A DNA stretch of 64,000 nt from Enterobacter wuhouensis (GTDB taxonomy: Bacteria > Pseudomonadota > Gammaproteobacteria > Enterobacterales > Enterobacteriaceae), in assembly GCF_004331265.1 (NCBI RefSeq), contig NZ_SJOO01000003.1, positions 186,001-250,000 on the forward strand. Reading direction: 5' to 3'. Each line of letters opens with the position of its first letter. Within the stretch, counting starts at the first letter, position 1. The translations under genes were made by a program, and so were the position numbers. Below are positions 7,307-15,877 of the stretch, piece by piece. The notes beneath the pieces were generated by a model that saw nothing but the letters and a program-made list of their open reading frames with translations, did no database searches and was not told the origin of the DNA.

Positions 7307-8490
7307 CGTCGCGCATTGTCATTATCGGCGGCGGCCAGGCGGGCGGCTGGGCGGCGAAAACCCTGCGCGACGAGGGCTTCGACGGCGAAATTTGCGTGGT
7401 GGCGGAAGAGGAGTGGGATTTCTACGAGCGCCCGCCGCTGTCGAAAGCCTCTCTGCTGGAGCCGGACGCGGCCCTTCCGCGCCTGTTTTCCGACGAAGCC
7501 CAGCGGGCGCTGAACCTGAGCTGGTACCGCCCGCTGCGCGCGGAGCAGATTGACCGCGACGCGAAAACGGTGCGTTTAAGCAGCGGCGAGCATCTTAGTT
7601 ACAACATCCTTTTAATTGCCACCGGAGGGCGGGCGCGCCTGCCCGGTGAGGCGTGGGCAGCGCATCCGCAGGTCTATACCCTGCGCCACTGGCAGGACGC
7701 GCAGCGCCTGAAGGGGCGGCTGGCGGAAAGCCAAACCCTGGCGATTGTCGGCGGCGGCTGGATCGGCCTGGAGATTGCCGCGTCCGCGCGCAGGAGCGGC
7801 GTGGCGGTCACGTTGTTCGAACAGCAGCCCGCGCTGTGCATGCGCTCGGTGAGCGGCGAGGTGTCGCAGCGCTTAGAAAACCTCCATCGCGAGCAGGGCG
7901 TGGATATCCGCACCGGCTGCGGCGCGCTGGAGCTGGAGGACGATAACGGCCTGCCGATTATCCACTGCGACGGCCAGCGTGAAACGTTCGATGCGGTGGT
8001 GGTCGGGATCGGCGTCGACCTCAATCTGGAGCTGGCGCGCGATGCGGGGCTTGAAACCGAACGCGGGATCGTCGTGGATGCCCAGGGGCGCACCTCCGAT
8101 CCGTTTATTTTCGCTGCGGGCGACGTGGCCCAGCACCATCACTACGGCCTGTGCATCCAGTCCTGGGCCTTTGCCCAGAATCAGGCGGTGGCGACGGCGA
8201 AGGCGATGCTCAACCCCGACGCGCCGGGCTACGACGACGCGCCGTGGCTGTGGTCGGATCAATACCAGCACAACATTCAGATCCTCGGCATTCCGCAGCC
8301 GGGGAGCACAACGGTCGTGCGCGAAGAGTCGCTGTTCTTCTCGCTGGACGAGAGCGGGCGGCTGACGCAGCTGGTGGCGTTCGACGATGCGCGCACCGTC
8401 AAGCTGGCGAAGCGCTGGATGGCGGCGGGGCGGGATCTGTCCGACGTGCCGCTCGCCGACCCGACCTTTTCACTGATGTCACTGCGATAG
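7303..8490 (+). CDS. FAD-dependent ferredoxin reductase of the oxygenase
   Basis: A 395-residue NAD(P)H:ferredoxin reductase of the BphA4/HcaD type. It has an N-terminal FAD dinucleotide motif (IIGGGQAG, residues 7-14), a central NADH motif (IVGGGWIG, 148-155) and the FAD-contacting DPFIFAAGDVAQ segment around residue 270. YERPPLSKASL at 41-51 is characteristic of this subfamily. It completes the electron chain to the Rieske ferredoxin. The start at 7303 overlaps the previous stop (ATGA) and has GGAGG 5 bases upstream; a longer upstream reading is less likely. Confidence 0.92.
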   Translation: MTSRIVIIGGGQAGGWAAKTLRDEGFDGEICVVAEEEWDFYERPPLSKASLLEPDAALPRLFSDEAQRALNLSWYRPLRAEQIDRDAKTVRLSSGEHLSYNILLIATGGRARLPGEAWAAHPQVYTLRHWQDAQRLKGRLAESQTLAIVGGGWIGLEIAASARRSGVAVTLFEQQPALCMRSVSGEVSQRLENLHREQGVDIRTGCGALELEDDNGLPIIHCDGQRETFDAVVVGIGVDLNLELARDAGLETERGIVVDAQGRTSDPFIFAAGDVAQHHHYGLCIQSWAFAQNQAVATAKAMLNPDAPGYDDAPWLWSDQYQHNIQILGIPQPGSTTVVREESLFFSLDESGRLTQLVAFDDARTVKLAKRWMAAGRDLSDVPLADPTFSLMSLR

Positions 8491-8515
8491 CTAACCCGCA
8501 CCCGTAGGGGGAGAC

Positions 8516-9772
8516 ATGACCACATTAGAGACCAACACCGCGCCCGTTGAGGCAGGCGGTGAGGGAACCCGCACGCCCGAAAAAGCGGTGCGCTGGGCCA
8601 TCCCGCTGTCGCTGCTGGCCTGCGTGCTGCTGGCGTTCTTCGACAAAATCAGCATCGCGGCGCTGTTTTCCGACACCCATTTCCAGCAGGCGATGGGCAT
8701 CGATTTCGACACCACGCGCCTCGGCATTCTGATGAGCGCCTTCCTGCTGAGCTACGGCTTTTCGTCGGTATTTTTAAGCGGCTTAGGCGACAAAATCGCG
8801 CCGCTGCGCCTGCTCACCGGGATGATGGCGGTGTGGTGCGTGCTGATGGTGGCGATGGGCTTCACCCATAACTACACGCTGATGATCGTCCTGCGCATTC
8901 TGCTGGGCGTGGCGGAAGGGCCGCTGTTCCCGCTGGCCTTCGCCATCGTGCGCCACAACTTCCCGCAGCATCTGCAGGCGCGCGCCACCATGCTGTGGCT
9001 GCTCGGCACGCCGGTGGGCGCGGCGATTGGTTTCCCGCTCTCCCTCTGGCTGCTGAACACCTTCGGCTGGCAGAGCACCTTCTTCGTGATGGCAATGCTC
9101 ACCGTGCCGGTGCTTCTCTTTGTGCGCATCGGCCTGCGCGGGATCCGCCTGGAGGCGAAGCCCGGCACCTCGCAGGCGTCTCAGGACGAGCGCCGCGCCG
9201 CGCGCCGCGAGCTGTTCGTCAGCCCGCACTTCTGGATCATCTGCATCTTTAACATCGCCTTCCTGACCTACCTGTGGGGCATCAACGGCTGGCTGCCGGG
9301 CTACCTGATCAAGGGCAAAGGCATTCACCTGGAGCACGCGGGCTGGCTGTCGTCGATGCCGTTCATCGCCATGCTGGCGGGCGAGGTGATTGGCGCGTGG
9401 CTCTCGGACCGGGTCGACAAGCGCGCGGCGGCCTGCTTTATCTCCATGGCGGGGGCGGCAGTAGGCCTGGCGGCGGTGATGCACCTCGACGCCCCGCTGG
9501 CCGTTATCGCGGCGATGAGCTTCAGCACCTTTATGTGGGGTACCGGCGCACCCAACATTTTCGCCCTGCTGGCGAAGGCCACCCATCCGCGGGTGAGCGC
9601 CACGGCGGGCGGCATTTTCAACGGTCTGGGAAACTTTGCGGGCGCGCTGTCGCCGGCGGTGATGGGCGCGCTAATCGCCTTCACCCACAGCATGGATTCC
9701 GGGCTGATTTTTCTGGCGGTGATGGCGGCGGTGGGCTGCGTCCTGTTACTGCCGCTGCTGAGACGTTACTGA
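8516..9772 (+). CDS. MFS transporter, second importer of the island
   Basis: A 418-residue transporter with about 12 membrane segments, a hydrophilic N-terminus and a cytoplasmic loop near residues 215-230 (Arg-rich). It shares with the first island transporter the ACS-family features DKISIAALF, SAFLLSYGFSSVFLSG and LLGVAEGPLFPLAFAIVRHNF. GGGGGAG precedes the ATG. Its position inside the operon argues for import of the aromatic substrate or of a related compound. The substrate is unknown. Confidence 0.88.
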   Translation: MTTLETNTAPVEAGGEGTRTPEKAVRWAIPLSLLACVLLAFFDKISIAALFSDTHFQQAMGIDFDTTRLGILMSAFLLSYGFSSVFLSGLGDKIAPLRLLTGMMAVWCVLMVAMGFTHNYTLMIVLRILLGVAEGPLFPLAFAIVRHNFPQHLQARATMLWLLGTPVGAAIGFPLSLWLLNTFGWQSTFFVMAMLTVPVLLFVRIGLRGIRLEAKPGTSQASQDERRAARRELFVSPHFWIICIFNIAFLTYLWGINGWLPGYLIKGKGIHLEHAGWLSSMPFIAMLAGEVIGAWLSDRVDKRAAACFISMAGAAVGLAAVMHLDAPLAVIAAMSFSTFMWGTGAPNIFALLAKATHPRVSATAGGIFNGLGNFAGALSPAVMGALIAFTHSMDSGLIFLAVMAAVGCVLLLPLLRRY

Positions 9773-9782
9773 GGAGAGTGTC

Positions 9783-10313
9783 ATGACTGATTCAACCGTA
9801 ACCAACACATCTGGCATCAAGCCTGACCACCTGACGATGGAAGAGTGGATCGAGTCGCGCATCGCGCGCTTCGAAGGCCGCAAGTACGACTGGAACGCGC
9901 TGAAGTTCCAGGCCGACTTTGACCCGAAATACCGCCGGGCGCAGATGCGCTATATCGGCACCGGCGCAACGGGCGTGGCGAACGACACCAACACCGTGCA
10001 GGCAGACCACTTTACCTTCTCCACCATGGTGCTGCCGTCGAAGTGCGAAGGGCCGCTGCACCTGCACGACGACGTGGAGGAGGTGTTCTTCATGCTCAAA
10101 GGGCAGATCACGCTGATGATCCAGGACGGCGACAACTACACCGAAACCGTGCTGCGCGAGCGTGACCTGATCTCCGTTCCGGCGGGCATCTACCGCGGGC
10201 TGTTTAACCACGGCGAAGAAGAGGCGCTGATGTGCGTCATGCTGGGAACCAACAAGCCGGAAATCCCGACCTATCCCGCCGATCATCCGCTGTCCAAAGT
10301 GAAGCGGAACTAA
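9783..10313 (+). CDS. Cupin-domain protein
   Basis: A 176-residue single-domain cupin. Motif 1 (GPLHLHDDVEEVFFMLKG) supplies H93, H95 and E99/E100, and motif 2 (VPAGIYRGLFNHGEEE) supplies H143, giving a plausible 3-His-1-Glu metal site. Related small cupins include dioxygenases, isomerases and decarboxylases of catabolic pathways. The context suggests an enzyme acting on a pathway intermediate. GAGGAG lies upstream of the ATG. No specific reaction can be assigned. Confidence 0.8.
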   Translation: MTDSTVTNTSGIKPDHLTMEEWIESRIARFEGRKYDWNALKFQADFDPKYRRAQMRYIGTGATGVANDTNTVQADHFTFSTMVLPSKCEGPLHLHDDVEEVFFMLKGQITLMIQDGDNYTETVLRERDLISVPAGIYRGLFNHGEEEALMCVMLGTNKPEIPTYPADHPLSKVKRN

Positions 10314-10319
10314 GGGGGC

Positions 10320-11093
10320 ATGATGACGGGTTTTCGTGAACAGGGAAGCGGCATCCCGCTGATGCTGCTGCACGGCATCAGCTCCGGCGCGGCCTCCTGG
10401 CACAAGCAGATGGCGCTGGATGGCTTTCGCGTGCTGGCGTGGGACATGCCCGGCTATGGCGAAAGCCCGATGCTGGCGGTTGAGCGGGCGAACGCGGGGG
10501 ATTACGCCGACGCGCTGGCGGCGATGCTTGACCGCGCGGGCGTCTGGCAGGCGGTGCTGGTCGGCCATTCGCTCGGCGCAATGATTGCCAGCGCATTTGC
10601 GGCGAAGTTCCCTGAGCGCGTCATCCATCTGGTGCTAGCGGACGCCGCGCAGGGATACGGCAATGCCGCGCCGGAGCAGCGCGAGCAGGTCTGGCGCAGC
10701 CGCGAGCAGCAGATGGCGCTCGGCGGTGAGATCCTCGCCCAGACCCGCGCCGCGAAGCTGCTGCGCCCCGGCGCGCGTGCGGAAGATGTCGCCACCGTGG
10801 CGTCAGGAATGCGCAAGCTGCGCCCGGAAGGCTACCTTGCCGCCGCGTGGATGCTGGCGCACGACGACATTCACGGCTGGCTTAAAGGCTACTCCGGCAC
10901 GTTTGAAGTCTGGTGCGGCGAGCAGGATGCGATCACGCAGCCCGAGCTGGTGCAGGGGCTGGCGCTGCGCTACGGCATGCCGTTTGTCGCCATTCCGCAG
11001 GCCGGGCACGCCAGCTATCTCGATAACGACGCGTTTTTCAACCAACAGCTTTTACGCATTAACGAAGAGGTGCGCGATGAATGCACACATTGA
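10320..11093 (+). CDS. Alpha/beta hydrolase, candidate meta-cleavage product hydrolase
   Basis: A 257-residue alpha/beta hydrolase with the nucleophile elbow GHSLG (S84), acid D203 (CGEQDA), H230 (QAGHASY) and an oxyanion-hole HGISSG near residue 19. It resembles MhpC/BphD-type C-C hydrolases in length and layout. In an operon with an extradiol dioxygenase, hydrolysis of a ring-opened 2-hydroxy-6-oxo-dienoate is the simplest role; an esterase is the alternative. Its 3' end overlaps the next gene by 17 bp. Confidence 0.82.
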   Translation: MMTGFREQGSGIPLMLLHGISSGAASWHKQMALDGFRVLAWDMPGYGESPMLAVERANAGDYADALAAMLDRAGVWQAVLVGHSLGAMIASAFAAKFPERVIHLVLADAAQGYGNAAPEQREQVWRSREQQMALGGEILAQTRAAKLLRPGARAEDVATVASGMRKLRPEGYLAAAWMLAHDDIHGWLKGYSGTFEVWCGEQDAITQPELVQGLALRYGMPFVAIPQAGHASYLDNDAFFNQQLLRINEEVRDECTH

Positions 11094-11871
11094 CGGCCGC
11101 GTGGCGGTGGTCACCGGCGGTTCGTCCGGCATTGGCTTTGAGACGCTGCGCCTGCTGCTGGGCGAGGGGGCAAAAGTCGCCTTCTGCGGCCGCGATCCGG
11201 ACCGGCTCGCCAGCGCCCGTGCGGCGCTGCAAAACGAATACCCCAACGGGGAGATTTTCGCTTACCGCTGCGACGTGCTGAACGCCGACGAGATTCAGGC
11301 CTTCGCGGACGCGGTGCAGGCCCGCTTTGGCGGGGCGGATATGCTGATCAACAACGCCGGGCAGGGCTACGTGGCGCATTTCCACGATACCCCGCGCGAG
11401 GCGTGGCTGCACGAGGCCGAGCTGAAGCTGTTCGGGGTGATCAACCCGGTACAGGCGTTTCAGCCTCTGCTGGAGCAGTCCGACATCGCCTCTGTCACCT
11501 GCGTGAACTCCCTGCTGGCGCTGCAGCCTGAGGAGCACATGATCGCCACCTCCGCCGCCCGCGCCGCGCTGCTGAACATGACCCTCACGCTCTCGAAAGA
11601 GCTGGTGGGCAAGGGCATCCGCGTCAATTCCATTCTGCTCGGCATGGTGGAGTCCGGGCAGTGGCAGCGCCGCTTTGAGAACCGGACGGACAAAAGCCAG
11701 AGCTGGCCGGAATGGACGGCGGATATCGCGCGCAGGCGCGGCATTCCGATGGCGCGCCTCGGCAAGCCGCATGAGCCCGCGCAGGCGCTGCTGTTTCTCG
11801 CCTCGCCGCTGGCCTCGTTTACCACCGGCGCCGCGCTGGACGTTTCCGGCGGCTTCTGCCGCCATCTGTAA
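11077..11871 (+). CDS. SDR family protein with substituted catalytic residues
   Basis: A 264-residue short-chain dehydrogenase fold. The nucleotide-binding TGGSSGIG (13-20) and NNAG (92-95) are intact and S145 is present. The segment that normally reads YxxxK is TSAAR at 158-162, so the catalytic Tyr and Lys are replaced by Thr and Arg. It may work by a modified mechanism, bind its ligand without classical chemistry, or belong to a divergent oxidoreductase subgroup. The start at 11077 lies inside the hydrolase gene (17-bp overlap) with GAGG upstream; longer readings into the hydrolase gene are shadows. Confidence 0.85.
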   Translation: MNAHIDGRVAVVTGGSSGIGFETLRLLLGEGAKVAFCGRDPDRLASARAALQNEYPNGEIFAYRCDVLNADEIQAFADAVQARFGGADMLINNAGQGYVAHFHDTPREAWLHEAELKLFGVINPVQAFQPLLEQSDIASVTCVNSLLALQPEEHMIATSAARAALLNMTLTLSKELVGKGIRVNSILLGMVESGQWQRRFENRTDKSQSWPEWTADIARRRGIPMARLGKPHEPAQALLFLASPLASFTTGAALDVSGGFCRHL

Positions 11872-11880
11872 GGACGCATC

Positions 11881-12651
11881 ATGAAAAAGGTCATGTTAAT
11901 TGGCTTTGGCGCCATGGCGCAGGCGGTGATTGAGCGTCTGCCTGCGGGCGTCGCTATCGGCTGGATCGTGGCGCGCGAGTCTCACCACGCGGCGATCCGC
12001 GCGCAGTTTGGCGATGCGGTAACGGCATTGGCCTCGCCGATGGACTGCACGCAAACGCCCGATCTGGTGCTGGAGTGCGCCAGCCAGCAGGCGGTGGCGC
12101 AGTATGGCGAAGCGATTTTAGGGCGCGGCTGGCATCTGGCCGTTATCTCCACCGGCGCGCTGGCGGACAGCGCGCTGGAGCAGCGCCTGCACGCGGCGGG
12201 CGGCAGGCTGACGCTGCTCTCCGGTGCGGTTGCCGGTATCGACGGGCTGGCGGCGGCGAAAGAGGGCGGGCTGGAACGCGTGACCTACCGGTCGCGCAAA
12301 AGCCCGGCCAGCTGGCGCGGCAGCTACGCCGAGCAGCTTATCGATCTCAATTCTGTTTCTGAGGCAAAGGTATTCTTCGAGGGCAGCGCCCGCGAGGCGG
12401 CGCGCCTGTTCCCGGCCAATGCCAACGTGGCGGCGACCGTGGCGCTCGGCGGCGTGGGGATGGACGACACCCGCGTGCAGCTGATGGTTGACCCGGCAAC
12501 GAAACGCAACACCCACACGCTGCACGTGGAAGGCATGTTCGGCGAGTTCCATCTTGAGCTGAGCGGGCTGCCGCTGGCGTCTAATCCTAAAACCTCCACC
12601 CTGGCGGCATTGAGCGCGGTGCGCGCCTGCCGTGAACTGGCCCTGAGCTGA
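11881..12651 (+). CDS. L-aspartate dehydrogenase (NadX family)
   Basis: A 256-residue NAD(P)-dependent dehydrogenase of the NadX/AspDH family. It has GFGAMA at 8-13, STGALAD at 90-96, the SGAVAGIDG segment at 114-122, FPANANVAATVALGG at 177-191 with catalytic H212 nearby, and NPKTSTLAALSA at 235-246. Known members interconvert aspartate and iminosuccinate/oxaloacetate with ammonia. It is flanked by an SDR and an aldehyde dehydrogenase rather than NAD-biosynthesis genes, so a catabolic role (releasing or fixing ammonia, or acting on an aspartate-like intermediate) is more likely. From memory, an aspartate dehydrogenase in a similar catabolic gene set is known in Pseudomonas aeruginosa. Confidence 0.85.
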   Translation: MKKVMLIGFGAMAQAVIERLPAGVAIGWIVARESHHAAIRAQFGDAVTALASPMDCTQTPDLVLECASQQAVAQYGEAILGRGWHLAVISTGALADSALEQRLHAAGGRLTLLSGAVAGIDGLAAAKEGGLERVTYRSRKSPASWRGSYAEQLIDLNSVSEAKVFFEGSAREAARLFPANANVAATVALGGVGMDDTRVQLMVDPATKRNTHTLHVEGMFGEFHLELSGLPLASNPKTSTLAALSAVRACRELALS

Positions 12652-12660
12652 GGAGTGACG

Positions 12661-14130
12661 ATGGACGATCTGAAGATTTTTATCGGCGGCCAGTGGCGGC
12701 GCGGCGGCGGCAATCCGATGCAGAGCCATTTCCCGGCTGACGGATCGCTTAATGCGACGTTACATGCGGCAAGCCTCGACGATCTGCAGGACGCGGTTGA
12801 GGCCGGAGAGCGCGCCTGGCGCGATCCGGCGTGGCGCGGCAGCCTGCCGCACGTCCGCGCGAAGATCCTGCACAAGGTTGCCGATCTGATTGAGTCCCGC
12901 GTGGACGAGCTGGCGCAGATGCAGAGCCGCGATAACGGCAAACCGCTGGGGGAAGCGCGCGGGCTGGTGATGAGCGCGGCGGGAACGGCGCGCTACTTTG
13001 CCGCTGCCTGCGAGCTGCTGGAAGGCGAGCTTCCGACGCCGCGCCAGCCGGATTTGCTGACGCTGAGCCGCTACGAGCCGCTGGGCGTGGTGGCCGCCAT
13101 CACGCCGTGGAACTCACCGATTGCCAGCGAGATGCAGAAGGTCGCGCCGGCCATTGCGGCGGGTAATGCGGTGATCCTTAAGCCCGCCGAAGCCACGCCG
13201 CTGATGGCGCTGGAGCTGGCGCGAATGTTTGAACAGGCGGGGCTGCCCGCCGGGCTGCTGAGCGTGCTGCCGGGCAAAGGCTCGGTGATTGGCGATGCGC
13301 TGGCGCGCCATCCTCGCGTGCGGAAAATTTCCTTTACCGGCGGGACCACCACGGGCCGTCATCTGGCGCACGTGGCGGCGGAAAAGCTGATCCCGGCCTC
13401 GCTGGAGCTGGGAGGAAAATCCCCCACCATCGTGCTGGAGGATGCCGATATTGAACAGGCCGCGCGCGGGATCTGCTACGGCATTTTCAGCTCGGCGGGG
13501 CAGGCGTGCATCGCCGGATCGCGGCTGTTTATCCACGAGAGCATTTACGCGCCGCTGATGGCGCGGCTGCTGGAAATAACTCGCGGGCTGCGCGTCGGGC
13601 ATCCGTTTACCGACGGCGTCCACGTGGGGCCGCTCATCGGCAATAAGCATCGCCAGAGCGTGCAGGAATATGTCGAGCTGGCGAAGCGCGAGGGGGGCCG
13701 CGTGCTGTGCGGCGGGGAGAGCCCGGCGGATCCTGCGCTGGCAAACGGCAGCTTTTTCCTGCCCACGATTATCGAGGGGCTGAGCAACGGCGCCCGCGCG
13801 TGTCAGGAGGAGATCTTCGGCCCGGTGCTGGTGGCGATGCCGTTTCGCGATGAAGCCACGCTTATCCGCGAGGCAAACGACTCGGTTTATGGCCTGGCGG
13901 CGGGGATTTGGACCCGCGATACCGGACGCGCGCTGTTCCTGAGCGAGCAGCTGGAGGCTGGCACCGTGTGGATCAACACCTACAAAGTTTTTGCGATTTC
14001 GACCCCGTTCGGGGGCTTTAAAGAGAGCGGTCTGGGCCGCGAAAAGGGCATTCAGGGGCTGAAGGCCTGGATGCAGCAAAAGAGCATTTATCTGGCGACG
14101 GGTAATAGCGTCAACCACTGGTGCGACTGA
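12661..14130 (+). CDS. Aldehyde dehydrogenase of the island
   Basis: A 489-residue NAD(P)-dependent aldehyde dehydrogenase. The family's catalytic residues are in place: N151 (TPWNSP), K174 (ILKPAE), E249 (LELGGKSP) and C283 (GQACIAGSR), with FTGGTTTG near 225 for cofactor binding and the C-terminal PFGGFKESGLGRE. ATG at 12661 follows AGGAG by 5 bases; a GTG at 12655 lies within that site. It sits directly before the TPP enzyme, suggesting that it oxidises the aldehyde the decarboxylase releases. Confidence 0.9.
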   Translation: MDDLKIFIGGQWRRGGGNPMQSHFPADGSLNATLHAASLDDLQDAVEAGERAWRDPAWRGSLPHVRAKILHKVADLIESRVDELAQMQSRDNGKPLGEARGLVMSAAGTARYFAAACELLEGELPTPRQPDLLTLSRYEPLGVVAAITPWNSPIASEMQKVAPAIAAGNAVILKPAEATPLMALELARMFEQAGLPAGLLSVLPGKGSVIGDALARHPRVRKISFTGGTTTGRHLAHVAAEKLIPASLELGGKSPTIVLEDADIEQAARGICYGIFSSAGQACIAGSRLFIHESIYAPLMARLLEITRGLRVGHPFTDGVHVGPLIGNKHRQSVQEYVELAKREGGRVLCGGESPADPALANGSFFLPTIIEGLSNGARACQEEIFGPVLVAMPFRDEATLIREANDSVYGLAAGIWTRDTGRALFLSEQLEAGTVWINTYKVFAISTPFGGFKESGLGREKGIQGLKAWMQQKSIYLATGNSVNHWCD

Positions 14131-14143
14131 GAAAGGGTGAGCA

Positions 14144-15784
14144 ATGAGCGAAATGATAACCGTCGGCGACGCCATCGCCAGAACGCTGGAGCAGTATCAG
14201 GTTGAGGCCATCTACGGCGTCATCTCCATTCACAACCTGCCGATCGCGGACGCGGTGGGGCAGCGGGGCAACATCCGCTTCGTGCCCACGCGCGGCGAGG
14301 CGGGGTCCGCCACCATGGCCGACGCCCACGGGCGCTTTTCCGGCCTCGGCGTGGCGCTGACCAGCACCGGCGCAGGGGCAGGGAACGCGGTAGGCGCGCT
14401 GGTGGAAGCGATGAACGCCTGCACGCCGCTGCTGCATTTAACCGGCCAGGTGGAGAAAGCGTGGCTGGACGCCGACACCGGGTTTATCCACGAAACCCGC
14501 GACCAGCTGACCTTCCTCAAGGCCAGCTCAAAGCGGGCGTACCGCATCAGCAACGCCAGCCAGGCGGTGGCCATTCTGCACAAGGCCATTCAGGAGGCGC
14601 AGACGCCGCCGTGCGGGCCGGTCTCTGTGGAAATCCCGATTGATATTCAGGGCGCGAAAATCCCGCTGTCGCTGGTGACGAAACCGGTGAAACCGGCTGC
14701 GGTTCCAGCCGTCGATCCCGCGACGGTTGACGCACTGTGGGCGCAGCTGAAGCAGGCAAAACAGCCGCTGCTGTGGCTGGGCGGCGGGGCGCTGGGTAGC
14801 GCTGACGCGGTGAAAAAGCTGGCGGACGCGGGCGTGACGGTGATCTCCAGCACCCACGCGCGCGGCGTGCTGCCGGACGTCCATCGCGCCAGCCTGAGGG
14901 CGTTCCACAACTCGCCGTCGGTGGAAGCACTCATCGCGCAGTGCGACTTTACGCTGGTCGCCGGTTCACGCCTGCGCAGCAACGAAACACGCTCCTGGAC
15001 GCTGGAGCTGCCGCATCCGCGCGTGCAGGTTGATATCGACCCGGCGGCGGCAAGCCGTAACTATCTGATGGATAACACGCTGATAGCCGACTGTTCCGCG
15101 TTGCTTGGCGCGCTTGCAGACAAAATTCAGGGCCGCGAGTGGGGCAACGCGCAGTGGGATACGCAGGTGCAGCAGGCGGTTGAGCAGGCCGAACAGGGGC
15201 TGCGCGAGCAGTGCGGCGCCTACACGAAGCTCAACGACGCCATCGAGAAGGCGCTGCCGAAGGACGGTCTGCTGGTGCGCGATATCACCGTGTCCGGCAG
15301 CCTGTGGGGCAGCAGACTGTTCCGCGCCAACGGCCCGCTGATGAACATTCACTCTCTGGCCGGGGCGATCGGCATGGGGCTGCCGATGGCGATCGGCACC
15401 GCGATCGCCAACCCGCAGTGCAAGGTGGTGGGGCTGGTGGGCGACGGCGGCCTGAGCCTGAACCTCGGCGAGCTGGCAACGCTGGCGCAGGAAAAAGCCA
15501 ACGTGACGCTGCTGATCATGAACGACGGCGGTTACGGCGTGATGCGCGGTATTCAGGATAAGTATTTCGGCGGGCGTCAGTACTACAACGAACTGCATAC
15601 GCCGGACTTTACCCTGCTGGCACAGGCGATTGGCCTGCAGGCGTGGAGCGTTGAGCGGGCAGAGGATTTTGATGCGGTGATGACGGAGGCGCTGGCGATG
15701 CCGGGGCCGTCGGTAGTCGAAGTGCGAATGGGGCAGATTGGCGCGCTGAAGTTTGCCGGGCCGCCGCAGAAGACGCTTTATTAG
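14144..15784 (+). CDS. Thiamine-pyrophosphate enzyme, decarboxylase/acetolactate-synthase-like
   Basis: A 546-residue enzyme of the POX/decarboxylase superfamily with N-terminal Pyr domain (activating E52 in RGEAGSATMADA), a central TPP_M-like domain and a C-terminal PP domain with the TPP/Mg motif G433-D434-G435 through N460. H30 in GVISIHN lies where decarboxylases often carry an active-site His. This group includes benzoylformate decarboxylase-like and sulfo/keto-acid enzymes; a 2-oxo acid decarboxylase feeding the adjacent aldehyde dehydrogenase is the best guess. It is the last gene of the plus-strand run and is followed by a palindromic repeat pair. Confidence 0.87.
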   Translation: MSEMITVGDAIARTLEQYQVEAIYGVISIHNLPIADAVGQRGNIRFVPTRGEAGSATMADAHGRFSGLGVALTSTGAGAGNAVGALVEAMNACTPLLHLTGQVEKAWLDADTGFIHETRDQLTFLKASSKRAYRISNASQAVAILHKAIQEAQTPPCGPVSVEIPIDIQGAKIPLSLVTKPVKPAAVPAVDPATVDALWAQLKQAKQPLLWLGGGALGSADAVKKLADAGVTVISSTHARGVLPDVHRASLRAFHNSPSVEALIAQCDFTLVAGSRLRSNETRSWTLELPHPRVQVDIDPAAASRNYLMDNTLIADCSALLGALADKIQGREWGNAQWDTQVQQAVEQAEQGLREQCGAYTKLNDAIEKALPKDGLLVRDITVSGSLWGSRLFRANGPLMNIHSLAGAIGMGLPMAIGTAIANPQCKVVGLVGDGGLSLNLGELATLAQEKANVTLLIMNDGGYGVMRGIQDKYFGGRQYYNELHTPDFTLLAQAIGLQAWSVERAEDFDAVMTEALAMPGPSVVEVRMGQIGALKFAGPPQKTLY

Positions 15785-15790
15785 CTATTT

Positions 15791-15872
15791 CCCCTCACCC
15801 TAACCCTCTCCCCAAAGGGGAGAGGGGATTGAGTACACCCTCTCCCCTTTGGGGAGAGGGCAGGGTGAGGGG
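15791..15872. repeat. C-rich palindromic intergenic repeat, paired copies
   Basis: Two inverted copies of the CCCCTCACCCTAACCCTCTCC element, each with a GGGGAGAGGG arm, fill the convergent gap between the TPP-enzyme gene and the porin gene. The strong stem could end transcription or stabilise both 3' ends. Confidence 0.85.
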
Positions 15873-15877
15873 ATAAA

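Noticed and set aside
10663..11076. Long N-terminal extension of the second SDR inside the hydrolase gene
   Set aside because: The extension is an out-of-frame Arg/Ser-rich shadow of the hydrolase; the SDR fold begins right after the ATG at 11077.
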